Source: Treponema sp. (lineage in GTDB: Bacteria; Spirochaetota; Spirochaetia; Treponematales; Treponemataceae). From it: 64,000 nt of DNA. The DNA lies in assembly GCA_016286365.1 (NCBI GenBank), contig JAEESN010000002.1, positions 62,001 to 126,000 of the forward strand. Reading direction: 5' to 3'. Positions 1 to 8,657 of this stretch are shown here, piece by piece (position 1 is the stretch's first letter; each line of letters begins with the position of its first letter). The translations under genes and the position numbers were made by a program. A model generated the notes under the pieces. The model saw nothing but the letters and a program-made list of their open reading frames with translations, searched no databases and was not told the origin of the DNA.

Positions 1-1353
1 AGAAGCAACATATACACCCCCACCATTCGTAGCAAAATTGCCTGTAACTATACTTGCATCTCCAAGCTTTACAGTTCCGTTTGTAATTGCAATGCCACCG
101 CCATTACCACTCGCTTTACCTTTTGTTAAAGTAAGCGTTTCTATTTTTACTTCGGCATTTACTGTAAGGTTTAAAACACGACACTTGGAATTTGCATCAA
201 GGATATCTTTAGTATTATCCGTAAGACCTATAAGGTTTATCGTTTTTCCATCGTAATCAGAAGAAGAGATATCTACAAAGCCATTAGCGGAAGAATAAGT
301 ATTATTTGCCATAACCTTTCCGACAATATAGATGTCCCAGGGGGTGGTTGTGTCGGAGGCGTAGACTTCCTTAAAATATTCAAGGGCGGCGTTTACTCCA
401 CCGTGGGTTACGTCGTAGCAGACAACCCGTTTACAGGTGATGCTTCGGTCTGCAAAGGCATTAACCATATCAGCCTGGCTCGAAGAAGTTGTAAAAGCGC
501 CGCCTGTTCCTACGACACAGACTTTTACATCTGAATTTTTTACAACTATCATATCTTCAAGATTAAACTCAATATAATCAGCTTCTGAACCATCCGAAAC
601 ACTATATGAACTTTCCATGTTTGAATAAACTACGACCATGTATGTTATGGTTACGTTTCCTGTTGTAAAATTTGAATCTTCAGAAACTGTAAAATTTATA
701 TGGTGAGTACCAGGTATTACATCTTTAATTTTAAACTCTTTTGTATCCGTACTTGTAGACTTTAATGTTACTGATTTTTTGCTATCACTATCTATTTCGC
801 GGGAAACACCATCATCTATTTCTGCCTTTATATAAAAAGTACGATCCGACTCACCCAAAGGAAGCATTGGAAACCTAACCTCTATTGAAACACTTCCATA
901 CTGTGCAGTATCTGTATAAGGCTTAAGACTTAAGTTATAAGAAGGTGTGGAAGTGCTGATTGTAACAGTCTGATTATCAGATTTTAATACTACAGTGCCG
1001 TCATTCTTTGCCGCTTCTATCTGGATTGTGTGATTACCGGGTAAAAGATTTACATCAAGCGAAGAAGTTTCTTCTGAATAAGGTTTTTCTATAAAGTCCG
1101 AAGAGGCGGTTTCTCTATCTATATAAACTTTTAATGATGTTACTCCAAGTTCAGTATCCAAGTTACTAATTGTAATATCTTTCGAAGGAATTATGACACT
1201 GCGTTCAAAGGAAGGAAGCCCCAGATAAAATCTTACAGTGATTGTTCCATCCTCATTTATTTTTGCTTTTTCCGGAGTACTGCCCGTAGAAAAATCGCAG
1301 CTTAAACAGAAAATCGAAAATAATACTAAAAAAACTACGCTTAATCTTTTCAT
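1..1353 (-). CDS. Lipoprotein with beta-helix repeats, partial (3' end outside window)
   Basis: This open frame is absent from the ORF track because it runs off the left edge without a stop. It begins MKRLSVVFLVLFSIFCLSC, a lipoprotein signal with Cys at about residue 19, so the product should be membrane anchored. The middle has Ig-like, Ser/Thr-rich stretches. The visible end carries GNGGGIAI and NGGGVYV motifs typical of right-handed parallel beta-helix or polymorphic outer-membrane repeats. An AAGGAG ribosome site lies 6 nt before the ATG at 1353, and the gene follows the 1367-3457 lipoprotein gene by 13 nt, so they are probably one operon. The specific function is unknown; surface adhesion or glycan contact is a guess from the fold. 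Confidence 0.85.
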   Translation of the reverse strand, partial: MKRLSVVFLVLFSIFCLSCDFSTGSTPEKAKINEDGTITVRFYLGLPSFERSVIIPSKDITISNLDTELGVTSLKVYIDRETASSDFIEKPYSEETSSLDVNLLPGNHTIQIEAAKNDGTVVLKSDNQTVTISTSTPSYNLSLKPYTDTAQYGSVSIEVRFPMLPLGESDRTFYIKAEIDDGVSREIDSDSKKSVTLKSTSTDTKEFKIKDVIPGTHHINFTVSEDSNFTTGNVTITYMVVVYSNMESSYSVSDGSEADYIEFNLEDMIVVKNSDVKVCVVGTGGAFTTSSSQADMVNAFADRSITCKRVVCYDVTHGGVNAALEYFKEVYASDTTTPWDIYIVGKVMANNTYSSANGFVDISSSDYDGKTINLIGLTDNTKDILDANSKCRVLNLTVNAEVKIETLTLTKGKASGNGGGIAITNGTVKLGDASIVTGNFATNGGGVYVAS

Positions 1354-1366
1354 ATATATCTCCTTA

Positions 1367-3457
1367 CTACTGAACAATAATCTGATAATTCTTTTTTGTG
1401 ATGATTGTCATAGAATCCGCCGCTTGTGCATAAACCTGAATATTATTAGGACCTAAAGAACAGTCTGATGGTATTGGTATATCTGCATAATATCCAACAG
1501 AAACATCTGATTGAATTTTTGCCTCACCATAACTGGTAAACCAGTACTGTATATATCTGTCTGTACCCCACAGATTAATTGCATTATAAGCATCGCTTGA
1601 AACAATGAACCGTATATAACCATCTGAACGGTAAACATTAAGCGACGGGAAGTCTCCCGGATCTATTTCTGTATAATCATCTGGAATTTCAACCCCAAGC
1701 CCAATGCCATAACTCTGCATCTTTATGTAACCGGCCTTATTTGTGCTGTCGTAAACTATTACATAGCCTTCCTGGGTACAGGTGAATTTATTAATACCTG
1801 CATATACATAATTACCGTTATTACTATCTATTAATACTTTAGGAGAGTCTGCATAAACATCTGACTTAATCTTTGCAACTAGAGGCGCTAAAAGGTTGCC
1901 GGCATCTTGAATTTTAATATTTGCAGAAGTTGGGGCACTATAAGCTTCAAGATAAACAGGAGTGTCAAAATATGTGCTTCCGTCTACTGTAAGAGTTTTG
2001 CCGTTAGAAACATATGCACCATATTCTGAATTACCGGTTACAGTAGTATTAATAAGAGAATCACTACTTGCGTTACTTCCTATTAAAACTCCATGGCCCT
2101 TGTTTTTTTTAATTGTCGTATCTGTAAGAGTTATATCTCTATCTGTAGAAAGTACAGAACAATATTTATAATTTTCATCCGAAGCTATATAACTTGAATT
2201 ATCCATAAATGTACAATTAGCACAGACAAGATTTAGCGAAGAATAAACTCCTGAAACTCTCACATTAGTATAATTATTCATAATATTATCATTATTTTGA
2301 ATTTGGACATTATTAAGTGTAAGTTTTTTTACGGTACTTTGAATTACAGGAGCACCTGCTTTTATTCCGCTATTTGTTCTTGAAGAAACATTCGAAGAAC
2401 TCCATATAGCACCACCATGAATCGTAAGATTCTCTATAGTTAATTCTGCATTTACTCCACCAGAAGCCGTTGTCGAAGATATATCTATCATTACTCCTGT
2501 AAAACCAGAACTTCTTAAAAGCATTGAATAGTTATAAGCAGATGTTGTTAAACTGTTTAATTGATTAATATCATTTTCATTTTCTATAGTGCTCATAAGT
2601 CTGATTGCCCGGGCCTGGTCATTAAGAGAAAGATATTTTTTTGCCTCGGCAATTGTTCTTACAGGGTGAGAAGAATCTATTCCTGTCTGAGTATCGTCTG
2701 CTTTTTCCGAAGTATTTTGAGGATCTACATATACATAATTATATTGCCACCTGGCATATAAATAGATATCATCAGGATCTGTTGATTGATAATAATATCC
2801 GTTTGCATCAGAAGGCAGCTTACTGGAAGCATTGCAGTCTGGATCTGTATACCAGCCTTCAAAACTTACACCATTTTCAGAGATAGAAAAATTTATATAA
2901 GGTGGGTCTGGAATATATGCTTTTTCATCAGAGTTTGTTCTTAAAAAGGTATCAGGTCCTCCGGAATAATCCTTTCCTTCAGGCTCAGTGCAGCCTATAT
3001 TTCCATCCCTGAAAGTTATAATTCTTGCCCTATACCAGTCGGGATATAAATCAATTGTATAAGTACCATAGTCTAAATCTTCTAAAATGGATTTAACCGC
3101 AATACCGGAAACATAACCGGAACCATCAATTGATATATAAGCATTTGGAGATGAGGCTGCCATTTTCCAGCCCCGGATAAGATAAAGCGGATTCCAGTCT
3201 TTCAGCTCTTTACTTTCACGATCAGGAAAAGAGACAGGATATATGACATCAGTAAGTTCATAGTGTTTTACTAAAACTTTGGAATCAGAATGTGAAGTAT
3301 CACCAGGATCATACTCATGAAAGATTACCGTAAAAGTTGTGTCTTTCATTATCTGGGTTTCTATATCACCGTTAAAAGAAATTACATCACAATTGGTGAC
3401 CAGGAGAGAAAAAATGAGGGAGAAAATGATAATAAAAAAACTACGTCTTTTACTCAT
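1367..3457 (-). CDS. Lipoprotein with InlB-type and beta-helix regions
   Basis: I place the start at the internal ATG MSKRRSFFIIIFSLIFSLL, because it gives a clean lipoprotein signal ending LLVTNC and removes the overlap with the upstream gene. The ORF-track start (3511) would lie inside that gene. The segment with FEGWYTDPDC and YLYARWQ resembles the Listeria-Bacteroides (InlB B) repeat. It is followed by VYVDPQNTS and a Ser/Asn-rich parallel beta-helix with pectate-lyase-like rungs. The protein is probably anchored in a membrane and surface exposed; its ligand is unknown. A GAGG about 11 nt before the ATG could serve as ribosome site. It sits between two other exported-protein genes on the same strand. 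Confidence 0.8.
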   Translation of the reverse strand: MSKRRSFFIIIFSLIFSLLVTNCDVISFNGDIETQIMKDTTFTVIFHEYDPGDTSHSDSKVLVKHYELTDVIYPVSFPDRESKELKDWNPLYLIRGWKMAASSPNAYISIDGSGYVSGIAVKSILEDLDYGTYTIDLYPDWYRARIITFRDGNIGCTEPEGKDYSGGPDTFLRTNSDEKAYIPDPPYINFSISENGVSFEGWYTDPDCNASSKLPSDANGYYYQSTDPDDIYLYARWQYNYVYVDPQNTSEKADDTQTGIDSSHPVRTIAEAKKYLSLNDQARAIRLMSTIENENDINQLNSLTTSAYNYSMLLRSSGFTGVMIDISSTTASGGVNAELTIENLTIHGGAIWSSSNVSSRTNSGIKAGAPVIQSTVKKLTLNNVQIQNNDNIMNNYTNVRVSGVYSSLNLVCANCTFMDNSSYIASDENYKYCSVLSTDRDITLTDTTIKKNKGHGVLIGSNASSDSLINTTVTGNSEYGAYVSNGKTLTVDGSTYFDTPVYLEAYSAPTSANIKIQDAGNLLAPLVAKIKSDVYADSPKVLIDSNNGNYVYAGINKFTCTQEGYVIVYDSTNKAGYIKMQSYGIGLGVEIPDDYTEIDPGDFPSLNVYRSDGYIRFIVSSDAYNAINLWGTDRYIQYWFTSYGEAKIQSDVSVGYYADIPIPSDCSLGPNNIQVYAQAADSMTIITKKNYQIIVQ

Positions 3458-3477
3458 AAGCAGCCGTACCTCATCCC

Positions 3478-4872
3478 CTAAAACCTTACTCCAAGACTTA
3501 AATAAGGCCATAAAAACATTCCGTTTGCGCTGTTCATCCGGGCATAAAGAAAATCAAGTCCGGTTTCTACAATCAGATGTTCAAACGGAATCCAGTTAAA
3601 TGCCAGCCCACCCTCATAACATATATATCCATAGTATAAAGGATTATGTGCCATTTTGGAATAGTTTCCGTGATAATTAATTCCTTCTGTTACAAGAAGA
3701 AAGCCTGCTCCAAGCCTTGCATTTATTCCGATTTTTTTATCTAAGAAATTCCTTCGCACAAGAAAAGAAAAATTTGCTGCGTCGAACGAAAGATTCAAAT
3801 CATAAACTGCATCCTTCTGCTTTATTCGCTTAAAATGATTATAATCTAAAGAAAGGCCGAACTGAAAATCACCCGCTTCCATAAAAAGCCAGTTTACTGC
3901 ACCGCCATAGCCTAAATAATTCTGAATAAGAAAGTCATCGTTTTTTAAGAAGGTGTTCCAGAGCTCTGTAAGGATAAAACCTGAGAGGGCTGTCCCCGTT
4001 ATATCAAATTCGCCGTAATCTACAGCCTCTTTCTGTTCGCGCGAAACTGTAATCACTTCGGAATCTGTAGAATAACCGCTCGGATTTGTGATTACAAGCT
4101 TCCAATCGCCGGTCTTAACATTTTCAAAAGTTGCCGAAGTTGATTTTGCTTCGTTTTCGTCGTAAGTTTCTGAATCTTCTATTTCTTCTACCACGAGTGT
4201 TCCTGGGATTCTTTCGCCTGTTTTTGTGTTTACAAGCTCTACCGTAGAATCCTTTGTGATGTTTTCTATGTCTACAGGGATTTCAAGCGTGTTTGTCTTA
4301 CCCTTGCGCGGCACCTCTATCTGATTCTGCTCAAGATTAACCTCTGGCTTTAAGGCCTTTGTGATGGTAAAGTTATGCCACTCTGTACGGCTTGCTTCGT
4401 GCCCCAGAAAATCGTATGCGATGATTGAATACCTGTATTCTCCCGCCGGAAGTGAAAACTCAAAAAAACAATCTGTAATCCGCTCGCTTTGTAAAACCTC
4501 CTGCCCCATACTGTTCTGAATGATAATCTGATACTCCAGCGCATTCGGCTCTTCCTCCCATTCAAGCTTCTGGATAAAGTCGTGGGTCTGAGAGTTGGTA
4601 TTCTGTTCGGATTCTGCCGGATTTCGGGGGGGCGTATTTTGTTCGGGAGTAAATGCATTCTGGGGGTCGGTTTGCTGTTCGGATGGAAGTGTATTTTCCG
4701 GCTCGGTTTGCTGTTCGGACGTTCGTGCATTCTGGGGGGCGGATTGCTGTTCGAAGCTAGCTGAATTCTGAGAACTACCCTCCTGAGCATAAAGCTGTCC
4801 CGGAATGATAAAAATCACGGCCAGAAAGAGAAAAATCGCGAATGTCTTAAAAATCCATTTTCCAGAGCACAT
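3478..4872 (-). CDS. Exported protein: 12-residue repeats, FN3/Ig-like middle, C-terminal barrel
   Basis: The N-terminus is a signal peptide ending near QLYAQ (residue 30). Residues about 39-98 are five imperfect 12-residue repeats built on SEQQTxPxN, low complexity and probably disordered. An FN3/Ig-like segment follows (EWEEEPNALEYQIII), then a region with GDWKLVITNPSG. The last 180 residues alternate aromatic and polar residues and end in GVRF; a terminal Phe is usual for outer-membrane beta-barrels. I infer an outer-membrane barrel with a periplasmic or surface linker. It is transcribed ahead of two lipoprotein genes, divergently from folE2. No family assignment is possible by eye. Confidence 0.8.
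   Translation of the reverse strand: MCSGKWIFKTFAIFLFLAVIFIIPGQLYAQEGSSQNSASFEQQSAPQNARTSEQQTEPENTLPSEQQTDPQNAFTPEQNTPPRNPAESEQNTNSQTHDFIQKLEWEEEPNALEYQIIIQNSMGQEVLQSERITDCFFEFSLPAGEYRYSIIAYDFLGHEASRTEWHNFTITKALKPEVNLEQNQIEVPRKGKTNTLEIPVDIENITKDSTVELVNTKTGERIPGTLVVEEIEDSETYDENEAKSTSATFENVKTGDWKLVITNPSGYSTDSEVITVSREQKEAVDYGEFDITGTALSGFILTELWNTFLKNDDFLIQNYLGYGGAVNWLFMEAGDFQFGLSLDYNHFKRIKQKDAVYDLNLSFDAANFSFLVRRNFLDKKIGINARLGAGFLLVTEGINYHGNYSKMAHNPLYYGYICYEGGLAFNWIPFEHLIVETGLDFLYARMNSANGMFLWPYLSLGVRF
4579..4758 (-). repeat. In-frame tandem repeat, five 36-bp units
   Basis: Five imperfect 36-bp units encode SFEQQSAPQNAR, TSEQQTEPENTL, PSEQQTDPQNAF, TPEQNTPPRNPA and ESEQNTNSQTHD. On the plus strand each unit shows a recurring gctgttcgg block. 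Unit number may vary between strains by slippage or recombination without breaking the frame. Confidence 0.85.
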
Positions 4873-4950
4873 ATAAAAGTCCGAATTTTAGACATTTAAT
4901 TATATATGATAATTAGAAATAATTATATAGAAAAAAAATTGAGGGTTACA

Positions 4951-4970
4951 TCGAGGGTTGTCCCCCTTGT
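4951..4970 (+). repeat. REP-like element, copy 1
   Basis: Reads tcgagggttgtcccccttgt. A second copy starts 42 bp downstream in the same orientation, and a partial gagggtta lies just upstream at 4941. It lies between the divergent 3478-4872 gene and folE2. Confidence 0.85.
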
Positions 4971-4991
4971 AAATGCAGTTTTTCAGCTTTC

Positions 4992-5014
4992 ATCGAGGGT
5001 TGTCCCCCCTGTCC
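4992..5014 (+). repeat. REP-like element, copy 2
   Basis: Reads atcgagggttgtcccccctg with one extra C. It forms a tandem pair with copy 1, and its TTGTCC lies 17 bp upstream of a perfect TATAAT. Confidence 0.85.
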
Positions 5015-5028
5015 AATTGTTCTATAAT
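5000..5028 (+). promoter_or_regulatory. folE2 promoter whose -35 lies inside a REP copy
   Basis: TTGTCC (5000-5005), 17-bp spacer, TATAAT (5023-5028). The expected start point, 7 nt further, is the A of the folE2 ATG at 5035. There is no Shine-Dalgarno, so a leaderless mRNA is inferred. Confidence 0.6.
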
Positions 5029-5034
5029 CAATTT

Positions 5035-5802
5035 ATGCGCGATATTCAAAATGAACAGGATACGAGGGAGATTCCCCTCAAAAAAGTTGGTGTAAAAGGG
5101 GTGCGATACCCGGTCTGTGTTTTGGACAAAAATAAAAAAAATCAGAATACGACTGCTACGGTGGACCTTTTTGTAAACCTTCCGCACAAATTTAAGGGCA
5201 CACACATGTCCCGCTTTATCGAAGTTTTTCATAAGCACCACACGAATATCACCATGCTCCATTTTCTTGATATGCTGGACGAAATCCGCACAAAACTCGA
5301 CGCAGAAGAAGCCTTTGGCTCAATCACCTTCCCCTACTACATCGAAAAAAATGCACCCGTTACACAGGCTAAAGGCATAATGCAATACATCTGTTCTTAC
5401 GAAGGCGAAGTTTCCTCATCTGAACGAAAATTTTACATCACAATCGAAGTTCCTGTAACAACCCTCTGCCCATGCTCAAAAGCGATAAGCGAATACGGAG
5501 CACATAATCAGCGCGGCAAAGTAAGGGTAAAACTTTTATATAAGGATTTTTTCTGGATCGAAGACGTTATCAAAATGATAGAAGACAGCGCATCTTCTCC
5601 ACTCTTTTCGGTTCTCAAGCGCGAGGATGAAAAATCTGTGACTGAACACGCATACGATAATCCGCGGTTTGTAGAAGACGTTGTTCGCGAAGTTTATCTT
5701 GGATTAAAAAAGATGAATTTTGAATGGTTCAGCGTAGAAGCCGAAAACGAAGAAAGCATCCACTACCACAACGCCTACGCCTACACAGAGTATACTAAAT
5801 AA
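5035..5802 (+). CDS. folE2: GTP cyclohydrolase FolE2 (type IB)
   Basis: Converts GTP to 7,8-dihydroneopterin triphosphate, the first step of folate (and queuosine) precursor synthesis, in the cytoplasm. The family signature CPCSKAISEYGAHNQRG is present, as are the N-terminal IPLKKVGVKGVRYPV region and the C-terminal SIHYHNAYAY. The length of 255 residues is normal. I start at MRDIQNEQD. The 43 extra residues in the ORF track are a read-through of two REP copies and the promoter. The type IB enzyme does not strictly need zinc, unlike FolE. The convergent neighbour folD is also a folate-pathway enzyme. Confidence 0.95.
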   Translation: MRDIQNEQDTREIPLKKVGVKGVRYPVCVLDKNKKNQNTTATVDLFVNLPHKFKGTHMSRFIEVFHKHHTNITMLHFLDMLDEIRTKLDAEEAFGSITFPYYIEKNAPVTQAKGIMQYICSYEGEVSSSERKFYITIEVPVTTLCPCSKAISEYGAHNQRGKVRVKLLYKDFFWIEDVIKMIEDSASSPLFSVLKREDEKSVTEHAYDNPRFVEDVVREVYLGLKKMNFEWFSVEAENEESIHYHNAYAYTEYTK

Positions 5803-5821
5803 TCAGCCAAACGCATGAAAA

Positions 5822-5840
5822 AGTTTTGCATAGCAAAACT
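5822..5840. terminator. Hairpin between convergent folE2 and folD
   Basis: AGTTTTGC and GCAAAACT form an 8-bp stem with a 3-nt loop (ATA) in the 70-bp convergent gap. No clear U tract follows on either strand, so termination is only likely from position. Confidence 0.4.
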
Positions 5841-5871
5841 TCAGGCGCAGGCATATGCATGTATTATTAAA

Positions 5872-6759
5872 TTACCTTTTTCCTGCGCCATCCTGCGCCA
5901 TGGCACTTTCCAATGTATTCTGCATGAGCATTGCAATTGTCATTGGACCAACTCCGCCCGGAACCGGTGTGATATAACTTGTCTTTTCCTTTAAATCATC
6001 AAAATCGCAGTCGCCGATTAAACGGAAGCCTGATTTTTTTGTACTATCCGGAATTCTATTTACACCAACATCGATTACAACAGCTCCATCCTTCACCATA
6101 TCTTTTGTAAGTGTATGAGGATGACCGGAAGCAACAACCACAATATCAGCCTGCCTTGTGATTTCTGCCATATTTTTTGTTCCGGTATGACACATTGTCA
6201 CAGTACAGTTTACATCCTTTCTTGCAAGAAGAATCGAAACAGGTTTTCCTACGATATTTGAACGGCCGATTACAACAGCATGCTTTCCGCTTGTTTCTAT
6301 TCCCATCTTCTGTAAAAGAACGATGATTCCGTGAGGTGTACAAGGTAAAAAGCCCGGACGCCCTATCATCAAATTTCCAACGCTCACAGGATGAAAGCCG
6401 TCTACATCTTTAGAAGGATCTATTGCCATGATAACTTTGTCTTCGTTTATATGCTTTGGAAGAGGAAGCTGAACGAGGATTCCGTGAACCTTATCATCCT
6501 TATTAAGATCATCGATGATTTTTAAAAGCTCTTCTTCTGTAGTTGATTCAGGAACTTCGATTGAACGGTCAACCATTCCGACTTCTGCGAGCGCCTTCCT
6601 TTTTCCGGTAACATAACTTACGCTGGCAGGATTTTCTCCTACTAAGATTACGGCAAGACAAGGCTGAATTCCTTTTTTATTTAATTCTGCAACCTTCTTT
6701 GCAACGTCTGCACGTACATCTGCAGCAATCTGTTTTCCATCTATAATAACGGCACTCAT
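5872..6759 (-). CDS. folD: Bifunctional methylenetetrahydrofolate dehydrogenase / cyclohydrolase FolD
   Basis: Interconverts 5,10-methylene-, methenyl- and 10-formyl-tetrahydrofolate using NADP, supplying one-carbon units. Family motifs seen are [31 protein letters not shown], the Rossmann segment [16 protein letters not shown] and the C-terminal [12 protein letters not shown]. At 295 residues it is full length. AGGAGG sits 6 nt before the ATG. The C-terminus contains a duplicated tcctgcgcca decamer (QDGA), which looks trivial. It is convergent with folE2 and divergent from the barrel gene at 6865. Confidence 0.96.
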   Translation of the reverse strand: MSAVIIDGKQIAADVRADVAKKVAELNKKGIQPCLAVILVGENPASVSYVTGKRKALAEVGMVDRSIEVPESTTEEELLKIIDDLNKDDKVHGILVQLPLPKHINEDKVIMAIDPSKDVDGFHPVSVGNLMIGRPGFLPCTPHGIIVLLQKMGIETSGKHAVVIGRSNIVGKPVSILLARKDVNCTVTMCHTGTKNMAEITRQADIVVVASGHPHTLTKDMVKDGAVVIDVGVNRIPDSTKKSGFRLIGDCDFDDLKEKTSYITPVPGGVGPMTIAMLMQNTLESAMAQDGAGKR

Positions 6760-6802
6760 TTAATCCTCCTGGTGTAACTTTCCCATACTGTCTGATATTT
6801 TA

Positions 6803-6831
6803 TTGATAAACAGTCTTAAAAACTGTATAGT
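6803..6831 (+). promoter_or_regulatory. Sigma70-type promoter of the barrel/lipoprotein/rarA unit
   Basis: TTGATA (6803-6808), 17-bp spacer, TATAGT (6826-6831). An inverted acagt/actgt pair overlaps the spacer and could be an operator, though it is short. The start should be near 6838, leaving about 27 nt of leader with a GGAG ribosome site. Confidence 0.65.
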
Positions 6832-6864
6832 AATAAAATATATTATTATAAAAAATGGAGCAAT

Positions 6865-7440
6865 ATGAAACACATTATTTCGGCTATACTTTTAATTTTT
6901 CTTTGTGCTGTACCGGTTTTTTCTCAGGAACAGGGCGATGAATATGATGATGGTTATGTATATGAACAAAACGGCTCTGGAGATCAGTTTGTTAAAATCA
7001 ATGTAGGATTACAGATTCCGCTTAATTTTGGAGATCAGCTTCATAACGGAGGAAGTCTTCACTTAGGATATTACAGATTCTTAAACAGCTGGCTTGCATT
7101 GGGAGGAGAAATCTCTGCAAGTTACAATGTTTCTATTGGAAATAAGGTTTTGGTAATGGTTCCTCTTACTTTTGGAGCATTGTTTCAGCCGGTTTATGAT
7201 AAATTTGAATTCCCGATTTATGTTACAATGGGATTAGGATACGAAACCTGGCAGAACATGAATTATTATCCGTCTTTTATTGCTAAAATATCAGCCGGAG
7301 GATATTACAGATTAAACGAAATGTGTTCTTTTGGTCTTTCAATGGATTATTTCTTTATCCCGGAAACTTACTCAGATTCATCAAAGAATTTCTGCGCTAA
7401 CTTTATGGGAATCACTATTGGAGCAAGATATCACTTCTAA
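6865..7440 (+). CDS. Outer-membrane beta-barrel protein
   Basis: Signal peptide MKHIISAILLIFLCAVPVFS, then an acidic linker (QGDEYDDGY), then about 150 residues of alternating hydrophobic and polar strands with many Gly and aromatic residues. It ends GARYHF; the terminal Phe fits BAM-dependent barrels. With 191 residues an 8-strand OmpW/OprF-N-like barrel is plausible. TGGAGC precedes the ATG. It is followed 17 nt later by a lipoprotein gene and probably shares its promoter. The role is unknown. Confidence 0.8.
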   Translation: MKHIISAILLIFLCAVPVFSQEQGDEYDDGYVYEQNGSGDQFVKINVGLQIPLNFGDQLHNGGSLHLGYYRFLNSWLALGGEISASYNVSIGNKVLVMVPLTFGALFQPVYDKFEFPIYVTMGLGYETWQNMNYYPSFIAKISAGGYYRLNEMCSFGLSMDYFFIPETYSDSSKNFCANFMGITIGARYHF

Positions 7441-7457
7441 TTTATAAGGTAACGAAA

Positions 7458-8648
7458 ATGAAAAAAAATATATCAAAATCAATTATTCTAGCTTTACTCT
7501 TACTTCCACTTGTTACAGGTTGCCATGATTTAGTATTCAGTAACATCCTAGAAGACGTTGTACCCGAAGAAGCAACTGTAAGCGGAAGCATAAACTCAAT
7601 CACACGCTACACTGTGGGCTCTGGCGAATACCTTGTTTCTTATTCACAGAACGGTCTGATTTATAAATCAAAGGATGATAATCACCACGGAGCATGGAAA
7701 GTTTATAAGCATCTTCCTTTTGAACTTCATCACTATGATTATTATGATACAAAACACTATGGCCAGCAGATTATAAAAACTGCAGCAGATTCAACTAATC
7801 TTTATGTTGTTGCCGTTGAATATGAAAATCATTCAAGCCTTGGAACAAATATTCCTTCAATCTGTCATATCTGGGCAGCAAATATCGATGACTGGGAATC
7901 TTCATCTGTAAGCTGGACTGATTTGAATCCAAGCGGAACTTACACAACAATCTACCGCGACGGAAATTATTATTATTCAAATTTCAATGTGTTCTGCACA
8001 AATGCACCTCAGAAAGGACACAGAAGAGCTTATTTAAGAAATGGGGATTCAACTCTTTATCTTCTTAACGGAACATCTTTAACAACAACTTCTGCCACAA
8101 AGCTTCCATGTGAATCTGGCGGTGATGGAAAAATTGATTCTGCAATTTATTTTGACGGATATTACGTTCTTGATGCCATAGCAGCTACCACAAACGAAAC
8201 TTACAGTTCAGGTCCAACACATTTCTACTTTGCTCCAGATAAGTCAAGCAGAGTTTATTTCGGACAAAATGCATCCAGCGTTGATTCAACTTCAATCGAT
8301 GCCGGTGAAGCTGTTTCATGTCTTGCAATCACTAAGAATGCACTTTTAATCGGACGTGCAAATGTAGAAAAATCATCAGCTTCTTACGGCGGAATCGTAA
8401 AGGCAAATGCAACAAATTACGTTCCTGAAGGAAGTCTTTCTGCATTCACAACAAATGCTGCTGCTCAGATGCCAAGTTCTTATATGATTAATACTCTTTT
8501 AGCAGTGGATTCAAGCCAGAATGAAACTGAAACTGCAATCTACGGATCTGTAATCTTTAGAACAATCGGAACTTCATCTGCCGTTAATTATGATAACGTC
8601 GGAATGTGGTCATACTATCCTTCAAGAGGAAACTGGAACAGAGAATAA
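7458..8648 (+). CDS. Lipoprotein of unknown function
   Basis: Signal MKKNISKSIILALLLLPLVTGC gives a lipobox LVTG-C, so lipid attachment at Cys22 is expected. The 370-residue mature part is rich in Ser, Thr and Tyr, with repeated short beta segments such as YSQNGLIYKSKDD and WAANIDDW, resembling a propeller-like arrangement. I recognise no catalytic motif. An AAGG lies 8 nt before the ATG. It is probably cotranscribed with the barrel gene, and rarA starts 9 nt after its stop. Confidence 0.75.
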   Translation: MKKNISKSIILALLLLPLVTGCHDLVFSNILEDVVPEEATVSGSINSITRYTVGSGEYLVSYSQNGLIYKSKDDNHHGAWKVYKHLPFELHHYDYYDTKHYGQQIIKTAADSTNLYVVAVEYENHSSLGTNIPSICHIWAANIDDWESSSVSWTDLNPSGTYTTIYRDGNYYYSNFNVFCTNAPQKGHRRAYLRNGDSTLYLLNGTSLTTTSATKLPCESGGDGKIDSAIYFDGYYVLDAIAATTNETYSSGPTHFYFAPDKSSRVYFGQNASSVDSTSIDAGEAVSCLAITKNALLIGRANVEKSSASYGGIVKANATNYVPEGSLSAFTTNAAAQMPSSYMINTLLAVDSSQNETETAIYGSVIFRTIGTSSAVNYDNVGMWSYYPSRGNWNRE

Positions 8649-8657
8649 TCTTTTAAG

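Noticed and set aside
4906-5034. N-terminal extension of FolE2 in the ORF track
   Set aside because: It translates two REP copies and the promoter; the family begins at MRDIQNEQD and the -10 box lies inside the extension.
5061-5080. Possible degenerate REP (cgagggagattcccc) at the start of folE2
   Set aside because: Encodes the native REIPLKKVGVKG of FolE2; the similarity is weak.
5881-5901. Duplicated tcctgcgcca near the folD end
   Set aside because: Simple two-copy decamer coding for the C-terminal tail; no sign of a wider repeat.
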